Notes: generated by a model not told the origin, from the letters alone. A stretch of DNA of 64,000 nucleotides from Ailurus styani (GCA_002007465.1 LNAC01000751.1:72001-136000), one strand, 5' to 3'. Shown: positions 22,978 to 34,901, counted from the stretch's first letter. Numbers and translations: made by a program.

Positions 22978-23152
22978 GGGGTGGGGGGTCGCCTGTGTGG
23001 CTCCGTGGGCTAAGCCTCTGCCTTCGGCTCAGGTCATGATCTCAGGGTCCTGGGATCCAGCCCCACATGGGGCTCCCTGCTCTCTCTGCCTGCCTCTGCC
23101 TACTTGTGATCTCTCTCTCTGTCAAATAAATAAATAAAGTCTTTAAAACAAA
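22978..23152 (+). mobile_element. CAN SINE inside an LTR remnant
   Basis: A diverged SINE (GGTCGCCTGTGTGGCTC head) with AAAGAATTC on both sides. Confidence 0.9.
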
Positions 23153-23470
23153 AAGAATTCTTGAGACGTTTTTGATGTGAAATGTTGGGGTTCAGGAGTG
23201 AATGATGAAGAAAGAATTATTGAGATGTCTTTGGTGCCAAAAAGTGGTACTATTAAATATGGGGACAGGACCTATGGGTAGAAAGAGCTACACTGGGTTT
23301 GTGAGCACTGAGTGATGATACATGTTCAGCAGGGGCGGGTGGGAGGTGGACAACAGAAGTCTCTAATGAGTTTGGAAGCAAGGTTTCCAGGATCTTGAAG
23401 GAATAACTGGTGTCATGATAAGGTCGCCTACAACTATCTTGTAAAACCTTAGTCGAGGACCTTTCAGATA

Positions 23471-23669
23471 TTTTTTTTTTTTTTTAAAGATTTTATTTTA
23501 TTTGACACACAGAGAAATCACAAGTAGGCAGAGAGGCAGGCAGAGAGAGAGGAGGAAGCAGGCTCCCTGCTGAGCAGAGAGCCCAATGCGGGGCTCGATC
23601 CCAGGACCCTGAGATCACGACCTGAGCCGAAGGCAGAGGCTTTAACCCACTGAGCCACCCAGGCGCCCT
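23471..23669 (-). mobile_element. CAN SINE with target duplication
   Basis: A reverse SINE in the LTR remnant, flanked by GACCTTTCAGATA and GACCCTTCAGATA (23,458-23,470 and 23,670-23,682). Confidence 0.95.
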
Positions 23670-23780
23670 GACCCTTCAGATATCTATCAGGGGGCCATAT
23701 GCTTGGGGGATGATTGCCAACATCTAGGGGGGGGGGGGGGGTAGAGATAAAGTTTCCAAAGGGATCGATTGCCCTATGTT

Positions 23781-24003
23781 TTTTTGTTTTGTTTTGTTTT
23801 GTTTTAAAGATTTTTTATTTATTTATTTGACACAGAGAGAGAGAGACCACAAGTAGGCAGAGAGGCAGGCAGAGAGACAGGGAGAGGAGGAAGCAGGCTC
23901 CCCGCCGAGCAGAGAGCCGGATGTGGGCCTCGATCCCAGGACGCTGAGATCATGACCTGAGCCGAAAGCAGAGGCCCCAACCCACTGAGCCACCCAGGCG
24001 CCC
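23781..24003 (-). mobile_element. CAN SINE with target duplication
   Basis: A reverse SINE with a TTTTG-repeat in its tail, flanked by TCGATTGCCCTATGTT (23,765-23,780 and 24,004-24,019). Confidence 0.95.
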
Positions 24004-24254
24004 TCGATTGCCCTATGTTAAAATGGACTTTCAGGATCCTGGAGCTCTGGCTCATGTCAAGCTAAGGTTACTTTTTGCCACCAAACAACACTGCCACCCT
24101 TGTGGACTCCTTGAGGAATGTCACACTGTGCCTGTCTCAAGAATTTATCATTGGGCTGCAAGTAAAAGGAAATTTAATTTTATCTGCACTTGTGGTCTAA
24201 AAACAGTAATTCAGAGTATAAATCTACGTATGAAAACAGAGTGGATATAAACGA

Positions 24255-24660
24255 AGTTCAATCACCTATAATTTCTGTTGAGGCTGCTTTTGGGCAAGCA
24301 GACTCGATCAAAGGCATGGAGAAAGGGCCCCAGCGACCCCCTGGCTGAATACACACAGGCCCATCAGGGGACTCACCTCACAGTAGCCATGGGCCCTGAC
24401 CAACCAACGGGCTACTGACAACCAGGTGCAGTGACCAGAAAGGGGAACATTGGATAAGCCCCCAGCCGCCACCACCGTGTCCTCATAGACGGCATCTCCT
24501 CTGCAGCACTGCATACTGCTCTCTTGCAGTGCATTCAATAAATGGCTAATGCCTTTGTTCTGCCTCAGGCGAATTCTATTCAGTGCCCACTTGCCTGGCT
24601 TCCAGCCAATCATGGACCCCCATTTGGGGTCCTCGTCTGACTCTGAGAGACACCACATTT
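24255..24660 (+). mobile_element. LTR-like remnant
   Basis: A plus-strand polyadenylation signal (CATTCAATAAATGGC, about 24,533) lies about 120 bp before an end at ACACCACATTT. The sequence is not SINE or L1. An LTR R/U5 is the likeliest explanation, but no internal region was seen. Confidence 0.3.
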
Positions 24661-24721
24661 AGACATCACAGTTTCCATGTACTGTAATACCTACTATATT
24701 TTTTATTTAAATGTCTATTTT

Positions 24722-24897
24722 TATTTAAAGATTTATATTTGAGGAGGAGGAGGGGAGGGGCAGACACGGAGAGAATCTCAGAGAGATTCCCCTCTGAGCA
24801 GGGGATCAGGAGCGGGTCTCGTTCTAGGACCCTGAGATCATGACCTGAGCTGGAATGAACAGTCCACGGCCTAACCAACGGAGCCACCCAAGGGAAC
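24722..24897 (-). mobile_element. CAN SINE, old
   Basis: A reverse, diverged SINE ending GAGCCACCCAAGGG. Confidence 0.8.
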
Positions 24898-25157
24898 CTC
24901 CAGTGCATTCGACATAGAACATCTTTTTCACATTCTAAAGAGGAAGACTCAACACTCCCCACCCCTCCAAACACTTTCTTTAATCCGAGAAACTTCCGAG
25001 TTTTTCTGACCTTCTATCTATCATTTTTATTTGTTCATTTTCTGACTCCTGGGCTACACAGACTTTGATAAAGCATCCAGATGGGCCCCAAATGAGAAAT
25101 GTTCTCCCTCTCTGATACCCCAGGACCAGACCTCATCAGCAATAAGAAACTTGGATG

Positions 25158-25355
25158 CGGGGCGCCTGGGTGGCTCAGTTGTTAAGCGTCTGCCTTAGGC
25201 TCAGGTCATGATCCCAGCATCCTGGGATCGAGCCCCACATCAGGCTCCTGCTCAGCGGGAAGCCTGCTTCTCCCTCTCCCACTCCCCCTGCTTGTGTTTC
25301 CTCTCTCGCTAAGTCTCTGTCAAATAAATAAATAAAATCTTAAAAAAAAAAAAAA
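25158..25355 (+). mobile_element. CAN SINE
   Basis: A full SINE (GGGGCGCCTGGGTGGCTCAG to a long A tail). Flanks AAGAAACTTGGAT and AAGAATCTTGGAC are a likely diverged TSD. Confidence 0.92.
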
Positions 25356-26647
25356 AGAATCTTGGACTCAACACCTTCCCCTCTGGATCTGCCACCAAGG
25401 GAATATTTTTAATACTTGCAGGACTTTAATTCAGAGTGACAACTGCTGATGGCCTATTGGAAGCCAGGTTGGAAAGAAGGGAGAGAAGGCTCTGGGATAC
25501 AGGGAAGACAGGTTCTAAAGACCTGGGCTGTAGTATCATTTCTGAAAATGAACACTAGATTCGAGAAAACATGCGCCAGAACCAGAGGAATCAACATCTG
25601 CAATTTCTACATGTAAGGACTTTCACGAGAAAAACAGGACAAGGCCTCTGACTTGGGACACCAGCCTCACCTGAGAACTGGCCATTTCTTCTTTCACTTC
25701 ATCCTCTAGATTTCTTGCTCACAAGGTGTTTGTAGAGAAATCACAGCTCCATCAGGAAAAATGCCCCTCAAGCCACCAACACAAACTCTCCACCTGCCAA
25801 CTGCTCGCCTGCAGGCAGGACCCTGAAATGCAGCTAGACCCAACTTCCTAGTGCTTTGTGTCAGGAGCTCTTCAGAAACTTTGAGTTCCTACTTGGACAC
25901 CGGTCCCTGACTTTGGCTTCTCTGCTTTCACGGGGGCTCCCCTCCCCACACGCCCACAAATCCAGATGCAGCAGAGGGACCGTGTGCTGCACCGACCTGA
26001 CCAGCCCAGGTAACAGACTCACGAAGCAGAGACCCTGTCACCTCTGAGCCAAAGCCTGCTTGCTCTCCACTCTCATAAAATAACTGCGAGTCCGGGAGCT
26101 TACCCCTGGCTTCACTCAGAATCTCCTGGAGCCCTTAATTAACACTCGTTTTCACCCAAACCAATGCACAGAATCTGAGGGGGAGGCCAACAGAGATGAT
26201 CTTTTTCAAAACTCCACACGGGACCCTGTGGGGAAGGAAGCGGGGAGGTGACCAGACAAAGCAGGGTCACCAAGCCTGTGGCTGTGAGCACATTTAGATC
26301 CGGGCCTTCCCCACTGAGGAGAGTTTCTGGACACTGACCCCTTCTCCCTCTTTCCCCAACACACAGGGACACACCTTCCGGATGGAACGTTCCCTTCTGA
26401 ATGCAAACGTCTCTTTCAAAGGAACCACAGGATTTCAGAGCTTTTCCTTTATCTGCCTTTTATTTAAAATAAGCAGCCTAAAATAATGCTTAGGCCAGAC
26501 ACATTTTAGGGTGACAAATGGCTCCCCTTCAGAAGGTAAATGTTTCTTTTCATAAGTAACTGCCATACAGATTTTGAGAGTGAGTGTACTTTTTACACTC
26601 TCATCAGCGACATGAGATTTCTAATTCTTCAACATTCTTACTGAAAG
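25356..26647. other. SINE-free 1.3-kb stretch
   Basis: Apart from the candidate short exon at 25,671 (minus), no repeat is recognised. It is GC-richer than its surroundings. Short overlapping frames give no domain. Confidence 0.5.
25665..25715 (-). other. Candidate 5-prime coding exon end of a KRAB zinc-finger gene
   Basis: On the minus strand an ATG at 25,685 begins Met-Ala-Ser-Ser-Gln, and the CAG at 25,673-25,671 is followed at once by a donor-like GTGAGG. Many KRAB-ZNF genes place their start codon in a short exon coding M-A-x-S-Q that splices to the KRAB-A exon. An AG precedes it (GCAAG or ATCTAG near 25,710), but the pyrimidine tract is weak. No KRAB-A box was found at lower coordinates, so the rest of the gene would lie left of the window. 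A chance match is possible. Confidence 0.3.
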
Positions 26648-26820
26648 GGCGTCTGGGTGGCTCAGTGGGTTAAAGCCTCTGCCTTCAGCTCAGGTCATGA
26701 TCTCAGGGTCCTGGGATCCAGCCCCGCATTGGGCTCTCTGCTCGGCAGGGAGCCTGCTTCTTTCTCTCGCTCTGCCTACTTGTGATCTCGCTCTCTCTCT
26801 CTGTCAAATAAATAAATGAC
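26648..26820 (+). mobile_element. CAN SINE
   Basis: A full SINE with head GGGCGTCTGGGTGGCTCAG and tail AAATAAATAAATGAC. Confidence 0.92.
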
Positions 26821-27249
26821 AAAAAGCCAATTCTCTCCCTTTGCCACTCCCCTCCCCTCACACAACCAGTAACAAGTGTACGCTCTCATAAGAATTTTTT
26901 TTAAAAGCGACTGTTCTAAGAGTACAAAATAAATCCTAGAATTAAATGGTCATAAACCAAAAGGGGAAAAATTAAAAAGTCACTGTACAGGGACTGTGTA
27001 TACGAAAAAGTTAGCATCACAAACACTAGGAAGGAAAAAGTGACAGGACTCGCGTGCGGTATGATCAGTGTGCAGTGAGAGAACTAAGGCATCTGAGTGC
27101 GGAGACCTCTCTTGGTAAATAACGTGGCACGTGCCACACCAGAGAAATTTCTTGTGGTTTGAGTTTCATCATAAACTCATTTTGGTGAGGATGAATCTTC
27201 TGGCTATAATAGGTCATACAATCTGAGAGGCTTTGCGGTCCCTCCACCG

Positions 27250-27428
27250 CTTTTTTTTTTTTGGAAGATTTTATTTACTTATTTGACAGGGAGAGAGAGG
27301 GAGAGGGGGACCACAAGCAGGGGGAGTGGGAGAGGCACAACCAGGCTTCTCGCTGAGCAGGGAGCCCGATGCGGGGCTCGATCCCAGGACCTTGGATCAT
27401 GAGCTGAGCCAAAAGCGGATGCGTGACC
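27250..27428 (-). mobile_element. CAN SINE, head missing
   Basis: A reverse SINE that stops at GCTGAGCCAAAAGCGGATGC and lacks the CCACCCAGGCGCCC end. Confidence 0.85.
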
Positions 27429-27747
27429 GCCTGCGGTTCTTCTGCGCTCGCGTAGCTGCACTTGTTCTTTGGCTAGCAGTGGGAAGAGGTGTTTCTGATC
27501 TACCTCCCAACTTGCAGCCCAACAGACTGCCTGTTTAAAAAAAAAAAAATCACTTGGCATTCAGGTATGACTCTACGAAAAGAAGGTGCTTTCTTTGGTA
27601 ATACTGCATGGCCACCACACGCTTTCGACCCAGTAGAAGCACAAATTGCAAGTCTGTGGCACAGATGAAACTGCCTTTTAGAAATTAAATATTCTTCACA
27701 GTGTGCTCCATTTAAATGATGCATTCTTGCCTAAGATTCTGAATGAA

Positions 27748-27947
27748 GGGGCACCTGGGTGGCTCAGTTGGTTAACCATCTGCCCTTGGCTCAGGTCATA
27801 ATCCTGGAGTCCTGGGATCGAGTCCCGCATCAGAATCCTCGCGTGGCAGGGAGCCTGCTTCTCCCTCTGCCTGCTGCTCTCCCTGCTAGTGTGCTCTCTC
27901 TCTCTCTCTCTCTGACAAATAAATAAAATCTTAAAAAAAAAAAAAAA
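27748..27947 (+). mobile_element. CAN SINE with target duplication
   Basis: A full SINE flanked by AAGATTCTGAATGAA (27,733-27,747 and 27,948-27,962). Confidence 0.95.
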
Positions 27948-28023
27948 AAGATTCTGAATGAATCCAAACACAAAAAGGACAACAGTTTCCCCCAGGAGAC
28001 AGTGGGACAGTCAACTTAAGCCC

Positions 28024-28187
28024 CCAGCAGCCCATCCCACGGGGAATCCCATTCAGGACACAAAGAACTGAGGTGCTCCGTCAAGGGAGGCACAGAAGAA
28101 TCAGCCACTTAGCATACGAAGCACTTTGAATTAAGCCAGGATAACTCCAGAGAAAACCAAGACATGAAATACAATAAAATCACTCTA
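28024..28187 (+). repeat. Inverted repeat, arm 1
   Basis: It begins CCAGCAGCCCATCCCAC and ends before AATGAG. Its reverse complement occurs at 28,916-29,078 with about 12 differences over 163 bp, about 93 percent by hand count. The origin of the sequence is not recognised. Confidence 0.9.
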
Positions 28188-28192
28188 ATGAG

Positions 28193-28350
28193 GGGCGCCT
28201 GGGTGGCTCAGGTCATGATCTCAGGATCCTGGGATCGAGGCCCACATCGGGCTCTCTGCTCAGCAGGGAGCCTGTTTCCCCTCCCTCTCTGCCTGCCTCT
28301 CTGCTTACCTGTGATCTCTCTCTCTGTCAAATCAATAAAATAAAATCTTG
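28193..28350 (+). mobile_element. CAN SINE with internal deletion, first half of a dimer
   Basis: The text runs from GGGTGGCTCAG directly to GTCATGATCTCAGG, so about 30 bp between the A and B boxes are missing. Its tail AAAATCTT joins the next SINE without a target duplication. Confidence 0.9.
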
Positions 28351-28543
28351 GGCGCCTGGGTGGCTCAGTGGGTAAAAGCCTCTGCTTTCGGCTCAGGTCA
28401 TGATCTCAGGGTCCTGGGATCGAGGCCCGCATCGGGCTCTCTGCTCAGCAGGGAGCCTGCTTCCCCCGCTCTCTCTGCCTGCCTCTCTGCCTCCTTGTGA
28501 TCTCTCTCCCTCTGTGAAATAAATAAAAAATCTTTAAAAAAAA
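28351..28543 (+). mobile_element. CAN SINE, second half of a dimer
   Basis: A full SINE following the first directly. The only target duplication, AAAATCACTCTAATGAG, encloses both (28,176-28,192 and 28,544-28,560). Confidence 0.92.
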
Positions 28544-28915
28544 AAAATCACTCTAATGAGCAGATTCATTCAGAGCTAAAACATGTAATGCCATAAAAAT
28601 TAAAAGTCACCAAGAGTTTCTGGATTTCGGAAGAAGGAGGAAGGGAGAAAAAAAATATTTCTATTTGTTTGCAAAGGTATATTTTGTGCAAATGCTGCGC
28701 ATCGGGCGATCTAAAACAAAATTTTCTTAAATGTGTAAAACACCAACTACTTTTAAGGTTTTTTCCTTACATTCCACTTGGTTAACATACAAATTAGTAT
28801 TTGTATTAGGTGTACACGAGTGATTATACAATTCCATAGAAGCTTCTAGGCCTATCACAGGGCAGTCCTTAATCCCCATCACAGACATAATGGATCCACT
28901 AACCCACTGCTAACT

Positions 28916-29078
28916 GGAGTGACTTTATTGTATTTCATGTCTTGGTTTTCTGTGGAGTTATCCTGGCTAAATTCAAAGTGCTTCATAGGCTAAGTAGCTG
29001 ATTCTTCTGTGCCTCCCCTGACGGAGCACCTCAGTTCTTTGTGTCGGGAATGGGAATCCCTGTGGGATGGGCTGCTGG
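28916..29078 (-). repeat. Inverted repeat, arm 2, inserted in L1
   Basis: It is the reverse complement of 28,024-28,187 and lies between two L1 pieces that are contiguous in ordinary L1 sequence. It is therefore an insertion. Confidence 0.88.
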
Positions 29079-29119
29079 CTGCTGGAGACCATCAGGTTCT
29101 TCTCTCCAGAGTCGGTTTC

Positions 29120-29296
29120 TTGGTGTGCGGGGTGGCTCAGTTCTTGAGCGGCTGTGTTCAGCTCAGGTCCTGATGCCGGGGTTCTGGGATCAAGCCTCAA
29201 ATCCTGCTCCCTGGTCGGCAGAAAGCCGGCTTCTCCCTCTCCAACTCCCGTTTCTTCTGTTCCCTCTCTCACTCTCTGTCAAATAAATAAAATCTA
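29120..29296 (+). mobile_element. CAN SINE, old, at the left edge of unit A
   Basis: A diverged SINE within L1 sequence. GTCGGTTTCTTGG before it and GTCTATTTCTTGG after it are the probable target duplication. Confidence 0.85.
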
Positions 29297-29569
29297 AAGT
29301 CTATTTCTTGGATTGCCTCTCTCTTTCTCTTTTCTTTCCCGTTGCTCTCTTGTTTTGTTTTTTTGAATTCCAAGAATGAGTGAAATGATGTGATACTTGT
29401 CTTTCTCTGACTTATTTCACTTGGCAGAATACACTCTAGGCCCATTCATGTTGTGGCAAATGGCAAGATTTCATTCCCTTTAGGGTGATAAATATGCCTT
29501 TCCAGACGTAGTGATCCTCTTTATTCACTAAGAAGTCAATGAACACGTGGGCTGGACTCTCTCAAGCAG

Positions 29570-30300
29570 AAACGCTCACTGCCTCTCACTGTTGAACTTC
29601 TCCTCCAACAAATCCGGGCCATGCAAAGAGCCAGAGCATAGAACTGCACTTACCATGGCTCTGAGGAAAGGGAGGAGGTAGGTCCCACCCAGCAGTGAAG
29701 CAGCTTCCCTGAAGGATCACCCAACGACAGTGAACCTTGCCTTGACTGGGGTGATCTACCTGGGAAACGAGTGCTGGGGCAACCACAGCACATGCCTTGC
29801 TGATCCGGCCCATTCCATTATCCCGAAGGCTTCTTCATCTCAAATACCTTTTCGACCATGTGACACCTTAAAGCTAAGCCCAAATGATCGCACCAGGCAA
29901 TACTTTCCTCCAGCCCCTGTCCCGGACACAGGCAGGGAAAATACAGTAGTCACTGACATCCGACAGCATTAGTCTCAGTAAGACCCAAGAGACCAATCAA
30001 ATCATCAAGATCAAGCAGGACCTCCCTAGTCCTGTGAAACCCACATTGGCCAATTCCTTTTCCCCATTACATGTATTCATCACATGACCCAAGAGCTGCC
30101 TGTGCCCTTGCAGTGACTAAAGAGTCACCTCTGGGTCCCTCCCCACACTGCAAAGAGATCCTCACATTCCCTTGTAATAGGTCTTCTCCAAGGACGGTGC
30201 CTTCATCAAGTTTTACTTAGATTCACATCCCACATCCCTGTGCTAAATGTCTGAATTACTACCCACTGGCCTTTCATCTCTCTAATCCCATATAAGCATT
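29570..30300 (+). repeat. Paralogous intergenic block Y, copy in unit A
   Basis: It is nearly identical to 40.64-41.4 kb and distantly collinear with 59.1-60.1 and 11.5-12.3 kb (for example GATCTACCTGGGAAACGAGTGCTGG against TTCTATTCCTGGGACACCAATGCTTTG). Function is unknown. Confidence 0.65.
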
Positions 30301-32244
30301 TACTAAGGACACTCTCCACAACACAAGCAAAATAGAATGACTGCGATGCCTATGTAGCTGGAAAGAAAAACAAGAAAGAATACAACTGGAGACTGGAGAT
30401 AACTAGGTCATAAAACGAGTAGAAGTTATTTTTCCTCCATCCAGGGAGTCCACTGGGCAACTCGGGACACTCGTCCTCCTCCACATCCTAATTCTTCATC
30501 CTAAATACTTCCTGTCTCTTCCCTGCGCTACCTTACCGTATCACTCCTATTGGGATAGATTTCTCTTTCTTATGGGGAGTCTATTCCACACGGAGCGTGG
30601 TCACATGCGCACGTGTACTTCACAGACACCTCACAACAACACTTAGTGCGTGAAGTGGGCACGTACTTTAATTTGGGCCACGGTGCACTGCCGTAGAGTC
30701 CCGAGCCTGCGGCCAGAATCTGCCCTTCCAACGACAACAGGTTTGGGGAAGCTCTGTGGGAGGGGGAGTCTTCTCTCAGGGACACGGGAGGGAAAGCACT
30801 GGGACAAAGGAGACATGGTGGCTCACAAGGACGAAGCGCTGGTGTCGTGTCCCAGGTTCTATCACCGTGGACTCTGCAGCGTGCTGTCTGGGGAACACGC
30901 TAGCGAGAAGGGCTCCTGTCAGGGCAAGGCCCCTGCACAACGACTGGCGACACAAAATGGATGCCAAGGAGCAGCATCATGGAGCACGTGAGCTAAACCA
31001 CCAGCAACACCTCTACGGTACAGACCTCGGTGACACACCCATAGTGACCTCATACTATTCACAAAGACAAGAAAATCGTATGAAAGACTAGGGGGAAAAT
31101 AATCACACTTCACTTAAACCTGCAGACAACTGAGAAAATGGATTCCTCAGTATATTGTTCTACTCCATTACCAAACAGACCATTGATTCCATCAGCTCCC
31201 TACTACCCTCAATGAGGCAGATTAACACCAGAGGTAGGAGAACACATCACTCACTACACACCCATATCCGTATGTTAAAATACACTAGGTTTTATTAGGG
31301 AAAACATATTAAATGCATAGACTAAGTTAGGCATTTCAAATCCACTCTATCATCACCATTCAAAACACGGAATACACACGTGAAAAATCATTCCAGTGCT
31401 GTCAGAAGGATGTGGGATTAGCTATTTCCAAAAATATCAGGACAGAGGTCAATTCTTAAGAAATGTGTATGTACAACTGTATGGCATTGTAGGGAAGAGG
31501 TAGCTATCCTATTTCGGTTATCTGTCAGGATTTCTTCTTTTAACCGCATCAACTCATACGCTCTGTCGATTGCACTTATGAAGATGCATCAGTCATGTAC
31601 TGGACGGCCACCTCCTTTTCCTTATAGAACCATCAATAAAACCTTGTGCTTCTAATATTCCGGAAGTTCTTTAGTTTTAACACACGGAGAAGTATGTATT
31701 CTGAACACCTACTTCATGGTCACTTACATCGACGTTACAACCATTAGCTTCTCCACTGAGATTTCCTTCGTACGTTGTATGTTATACGGTCCTTCATCTG
31801 CCATGGAACATCAGGGGTGCAAGACTCCCACTTGATGCAGCAGGACACCTAACATCTTTGATGGAGCACCAATCAGTCACGTGCTCTCACATGCCCACTA
31901 GGAATAAAAGAATTCTCTGAAGAGATTTCAGAGTAAAATAAACTAATATTGTTAGTCACAAATCTCAAATAAGGTCAATGTAAAACACTTAAAAACTATA
32001 TTGAAATTAAACATATGTAAAAGTCCATCCACAAAATCTGTTGAAATAGCATGTACATTTTCTGTCTTTGACTCTGATTTTTCCTTATAACTATGTTCAT
32101 ACAGAGTACTGTCTGAATACAGTGAATAATGTATTCCTTTTACTTGATTTCTTACATTTATTGGAATGTAATGTTCAATTAAATAGTCTTCTCAATATTT
32201 TTCTCTTTCAAGTTACTTTCTTTAATGCAGTCTCTGGCGTTTGC
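30300..32244. other. Intergenic sequence downstream of zinc-finger copy A
   Basis: No SINE, L1 or gene is recognised. It corresponds to 3-prime UTR and flank of the minus-strand zinc-finger gene; possible minus-strand AATAAA signals occur (for example 32,157-32,162). Positions 30,740-31,807 are missing from unit B. Confidence 0.5.
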
Positions 32245-32776
<532 letters not shown>

Positions 32777-32778
32777 TT

Positions 32779-34901
32779 CTATCTAGTATGAATTTTGAGA
32801 TGTTGGGTAAGCTCTGAGCTATGTTGAAAGGCCTTACCACATTCTTTACATTGGTAAGGTTTCTCCCCAGTATGAACACTGTGATGTTGAGTAAGGTATG
32901 AAGCCCGGCTAAAGGCCTTGCCACATTCTTGACATTGGTAAGGTTTCTCTCCAGTATGAATTCTGTGATGTTGGGTAAGCCCTGAGCTACGTTTAAAGGC
33001 CTTGCCACATTCTTGACATTGGTAAGGTTTCTCTCCAGTATGAACTCTGTGATGTTGCCTAAGGTCTGAAGCCTGGCGAAAGGCTTTGCCACATTCGTGA
33101 CATTGGTAAGGTTTCTCTCCAGTATGAATTCTGTGATGTTCAGTAAGGATTGAAGCCCGGCAAAAGGCTTTGCCACATTCTTGACATTGGTAAGGTTTCT
33201 CTCCAGTATGAATTCTGTGATGTTGGGTAAGCCCTGAGCTACGTTTAAAGGCCTTGCCACATTCTTGACATTGGTAAGGTTTCTCTCCAGTATGAACTCT
33301 GTGATGTTTCCTAAGGTCTGAAGGCCGGCGAAAAGCTGCACCACATTCTTGACATTGGTAAGGTTTCTCTCCAGTATGAATTTGCTGATGTTGAATAAGG
33401 TATGAAGGGCAAATAAAGGTCTTGCCACATTCTTGACATTGGTAAGGTTTCTCTCCAGCATGAATTCTGTGATGTTGGGTAAGCCCTGAGCTATGTTGAA
33501 AGGCCTTGCCACATTCTTCACATTGGTAAGGTTTCTCTCCAGTATGAACTCTGTGATGTTTCCTAAGGTCTGAAGGCTGGCGAAAGGCCTTGCCACATAC
33601 TTGACATTGGTAAGGTTTCTCTCCAGTATGAATTTTGTTATGTTGAGTAAGGTCTGAAGCCCGGCTAAAGGCTGTGCCACATTCTTGACATTGGTAAGGT
33701 TTCTCTCCAGTATGAATTCTGTGATGTTTCCTAAGGTCTGAAGGCTGGCGAAAGGTCTTGCCACATTCTTGACATTGGTAAGGTTTCTCTCCAGTATGAA
33801 CTGGGTGATGTCCAGGAAGGGTTGAAGAGCCTTTGCCACATTCTTTACATTTGTCACGTTTCACTCCACTATGGATTTGCTCATGTCCTGTTATTGATGA
33901 ACAGTCCTTAAAGGGTTTACCACATTCTTCACATCTGTATACCTTTTCTCCAGCATGCATTCCCTGATGTTGAGACAGTGTTGAGTGGCAGTCAAAGGAT
34001 TTACCACCTTTCTCTCCCCGAGGGATTGTCTTGTTTCTATTTAGCCTTGATGACTGAAGAAAAGTGGTCCCTGGTTTGTTATGTCTGAAAAGTTTTTTTC
34101 CCTCACGGATTCTGTCATGATCACCAACACTGGAGGAGTGGCTAAGAGCTTTCCCACATTCATTGTATTTATGAGGATTCTCTCCCAAAGGGACACTCTT
34201 ATGTTTACAAAGGTTACAGCTTGGATTGAAGCCTTCCCCACATTTATCACATTCATAAGGGTTCTCTGGAAACCAAGCCCTGACATATCTATGATCATGG
34301 GAGCCCTGGTTCAGTGTTTTCTCAGACTCACTGCATGGAGCAATTCTGTCTCCACTGAAAAACCTCCGGACATTCTGTAGGGCAGACTCCTCAGTGAAGC
34401 ACCTCTCATACGGATCCGACGTAGCACTCTGTTCTTCATTTCTAAATCTCTGACTGTCAGAAATATCTGACTGAAAGGTCAGGCCAATCCTATCTTCAAA
34501 ATGGTTCAAATCATTATTTTCACCATGGACTAGGTAACTTTCTGGGTTTTCCAAATGGTCGGTCCACAAAAGGGTGTGTTTGAATATTTGATTGGAGCTT
34601 TTGCTGACAGAAACACACTGCTTTGCAGAAACAGCTGACTTAAAAAGGGAGGTTTTCCACAACGGTTTATATCCTTCACCATTTGGGGCAGTGAGATTCT
34701 CATGAAAGGCAATTGTCTTGGTTTGGGTATGTACTCTGGGAAATCGTTGATGCCTTTCATTGTCCACATGGTTGTCCCAGTCTGGACTTAAGTGTAAAAT
34801 CTCAACAGCACTATTTTTGTATCTATGCATTGATACTTTTTGGAAAGAACCTTCTATGCTTCGCTTTAGCAGGAAACTCTGGGTGTCATGTGAAGATACA
34901 G
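32779..34901 (-). CDS. Terminal exon of C2H2 zinc-finger gene, copy A (12 tandem fingers)
   Basis: This is the most intact of three tandem copies. The reading frame stays open from a good splice acceptor (AG at 34,903-34,902, after a pyrimidine-rich tract) to a TAG at 32,779. The first Met (34,830) is therefore probably internal: the 71 upstream bases are open and encode a stretch containing [16 protein letters not shown], which looks like the start of a KRAB-ZNF last exon. Residues 1-347 from that Met form a spacer with degenerate fingers ([20 protein letters not shown]), one good finger ([10 protein letters not shown]...HEQIH) and one finger three residues short ([12 protein letters not shown]). 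Twelve canonical C-x2-C-x12-H-x3-H fingers with TGEKP linkers follow. Helix residues -1,2,3,6 read QSDK, RSDQ, QSDK, HSGQ, CSYQ, RSDK, RSGQ, RSIE, QSDQ, RSGQ, RSYQ, HSEQ. The predicted product is a nuclear DNA-binding protein. No KRAB exon was found nearby. I cannot assign an orthologue. Confidence 0.85.

Larger units (their letters stand above)
22935..24250 (-). mobile_element. LTR remnant of an endogenous retrovirus (family 1), split by three SINEs
   Basis: Pieces at 22,940-22,977, 23,153-23,470, 23,671-23,780 and 24,004-24,250 align in order with the 7.0-kb remnant. They share AGAAAGAATT..., GATGTCTTTGGTGCC, GGGTAGAAAGAGCT, and later CATTGGGCTGCAAGTAAAAG. Three SINEs inserted later. There is no coding capacity. 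Confidence 0.5.
28744..29560 (-). mobile_element. LINE-1 3-prime fragment, interrupted twice
   Basis: Antisense L1 3-prime UTR text is seen at 28,744-28,915 (TTGGTTAACATACAAATTAG, CCTTAATCCCCATCACAGAC), at 29,079-29,119 (GAGACCATCAGGTTCTTCTC) and from 29,297 (TCTATTTCTTGGATTGCCTC, TTTCTCTGACTTATTTCACT). The interruptions are arm 2 of an inverted repeat and a SINE. Confidence 0.75.

Noticed and set aside
33000..34000. Regular 84-bp repeats that could be mistaken for a CRISPR or satellite array
   Set aside because: The repeat is the coding unit of C2H2 fingers, with conserved Cys, His and TGEKP codons.
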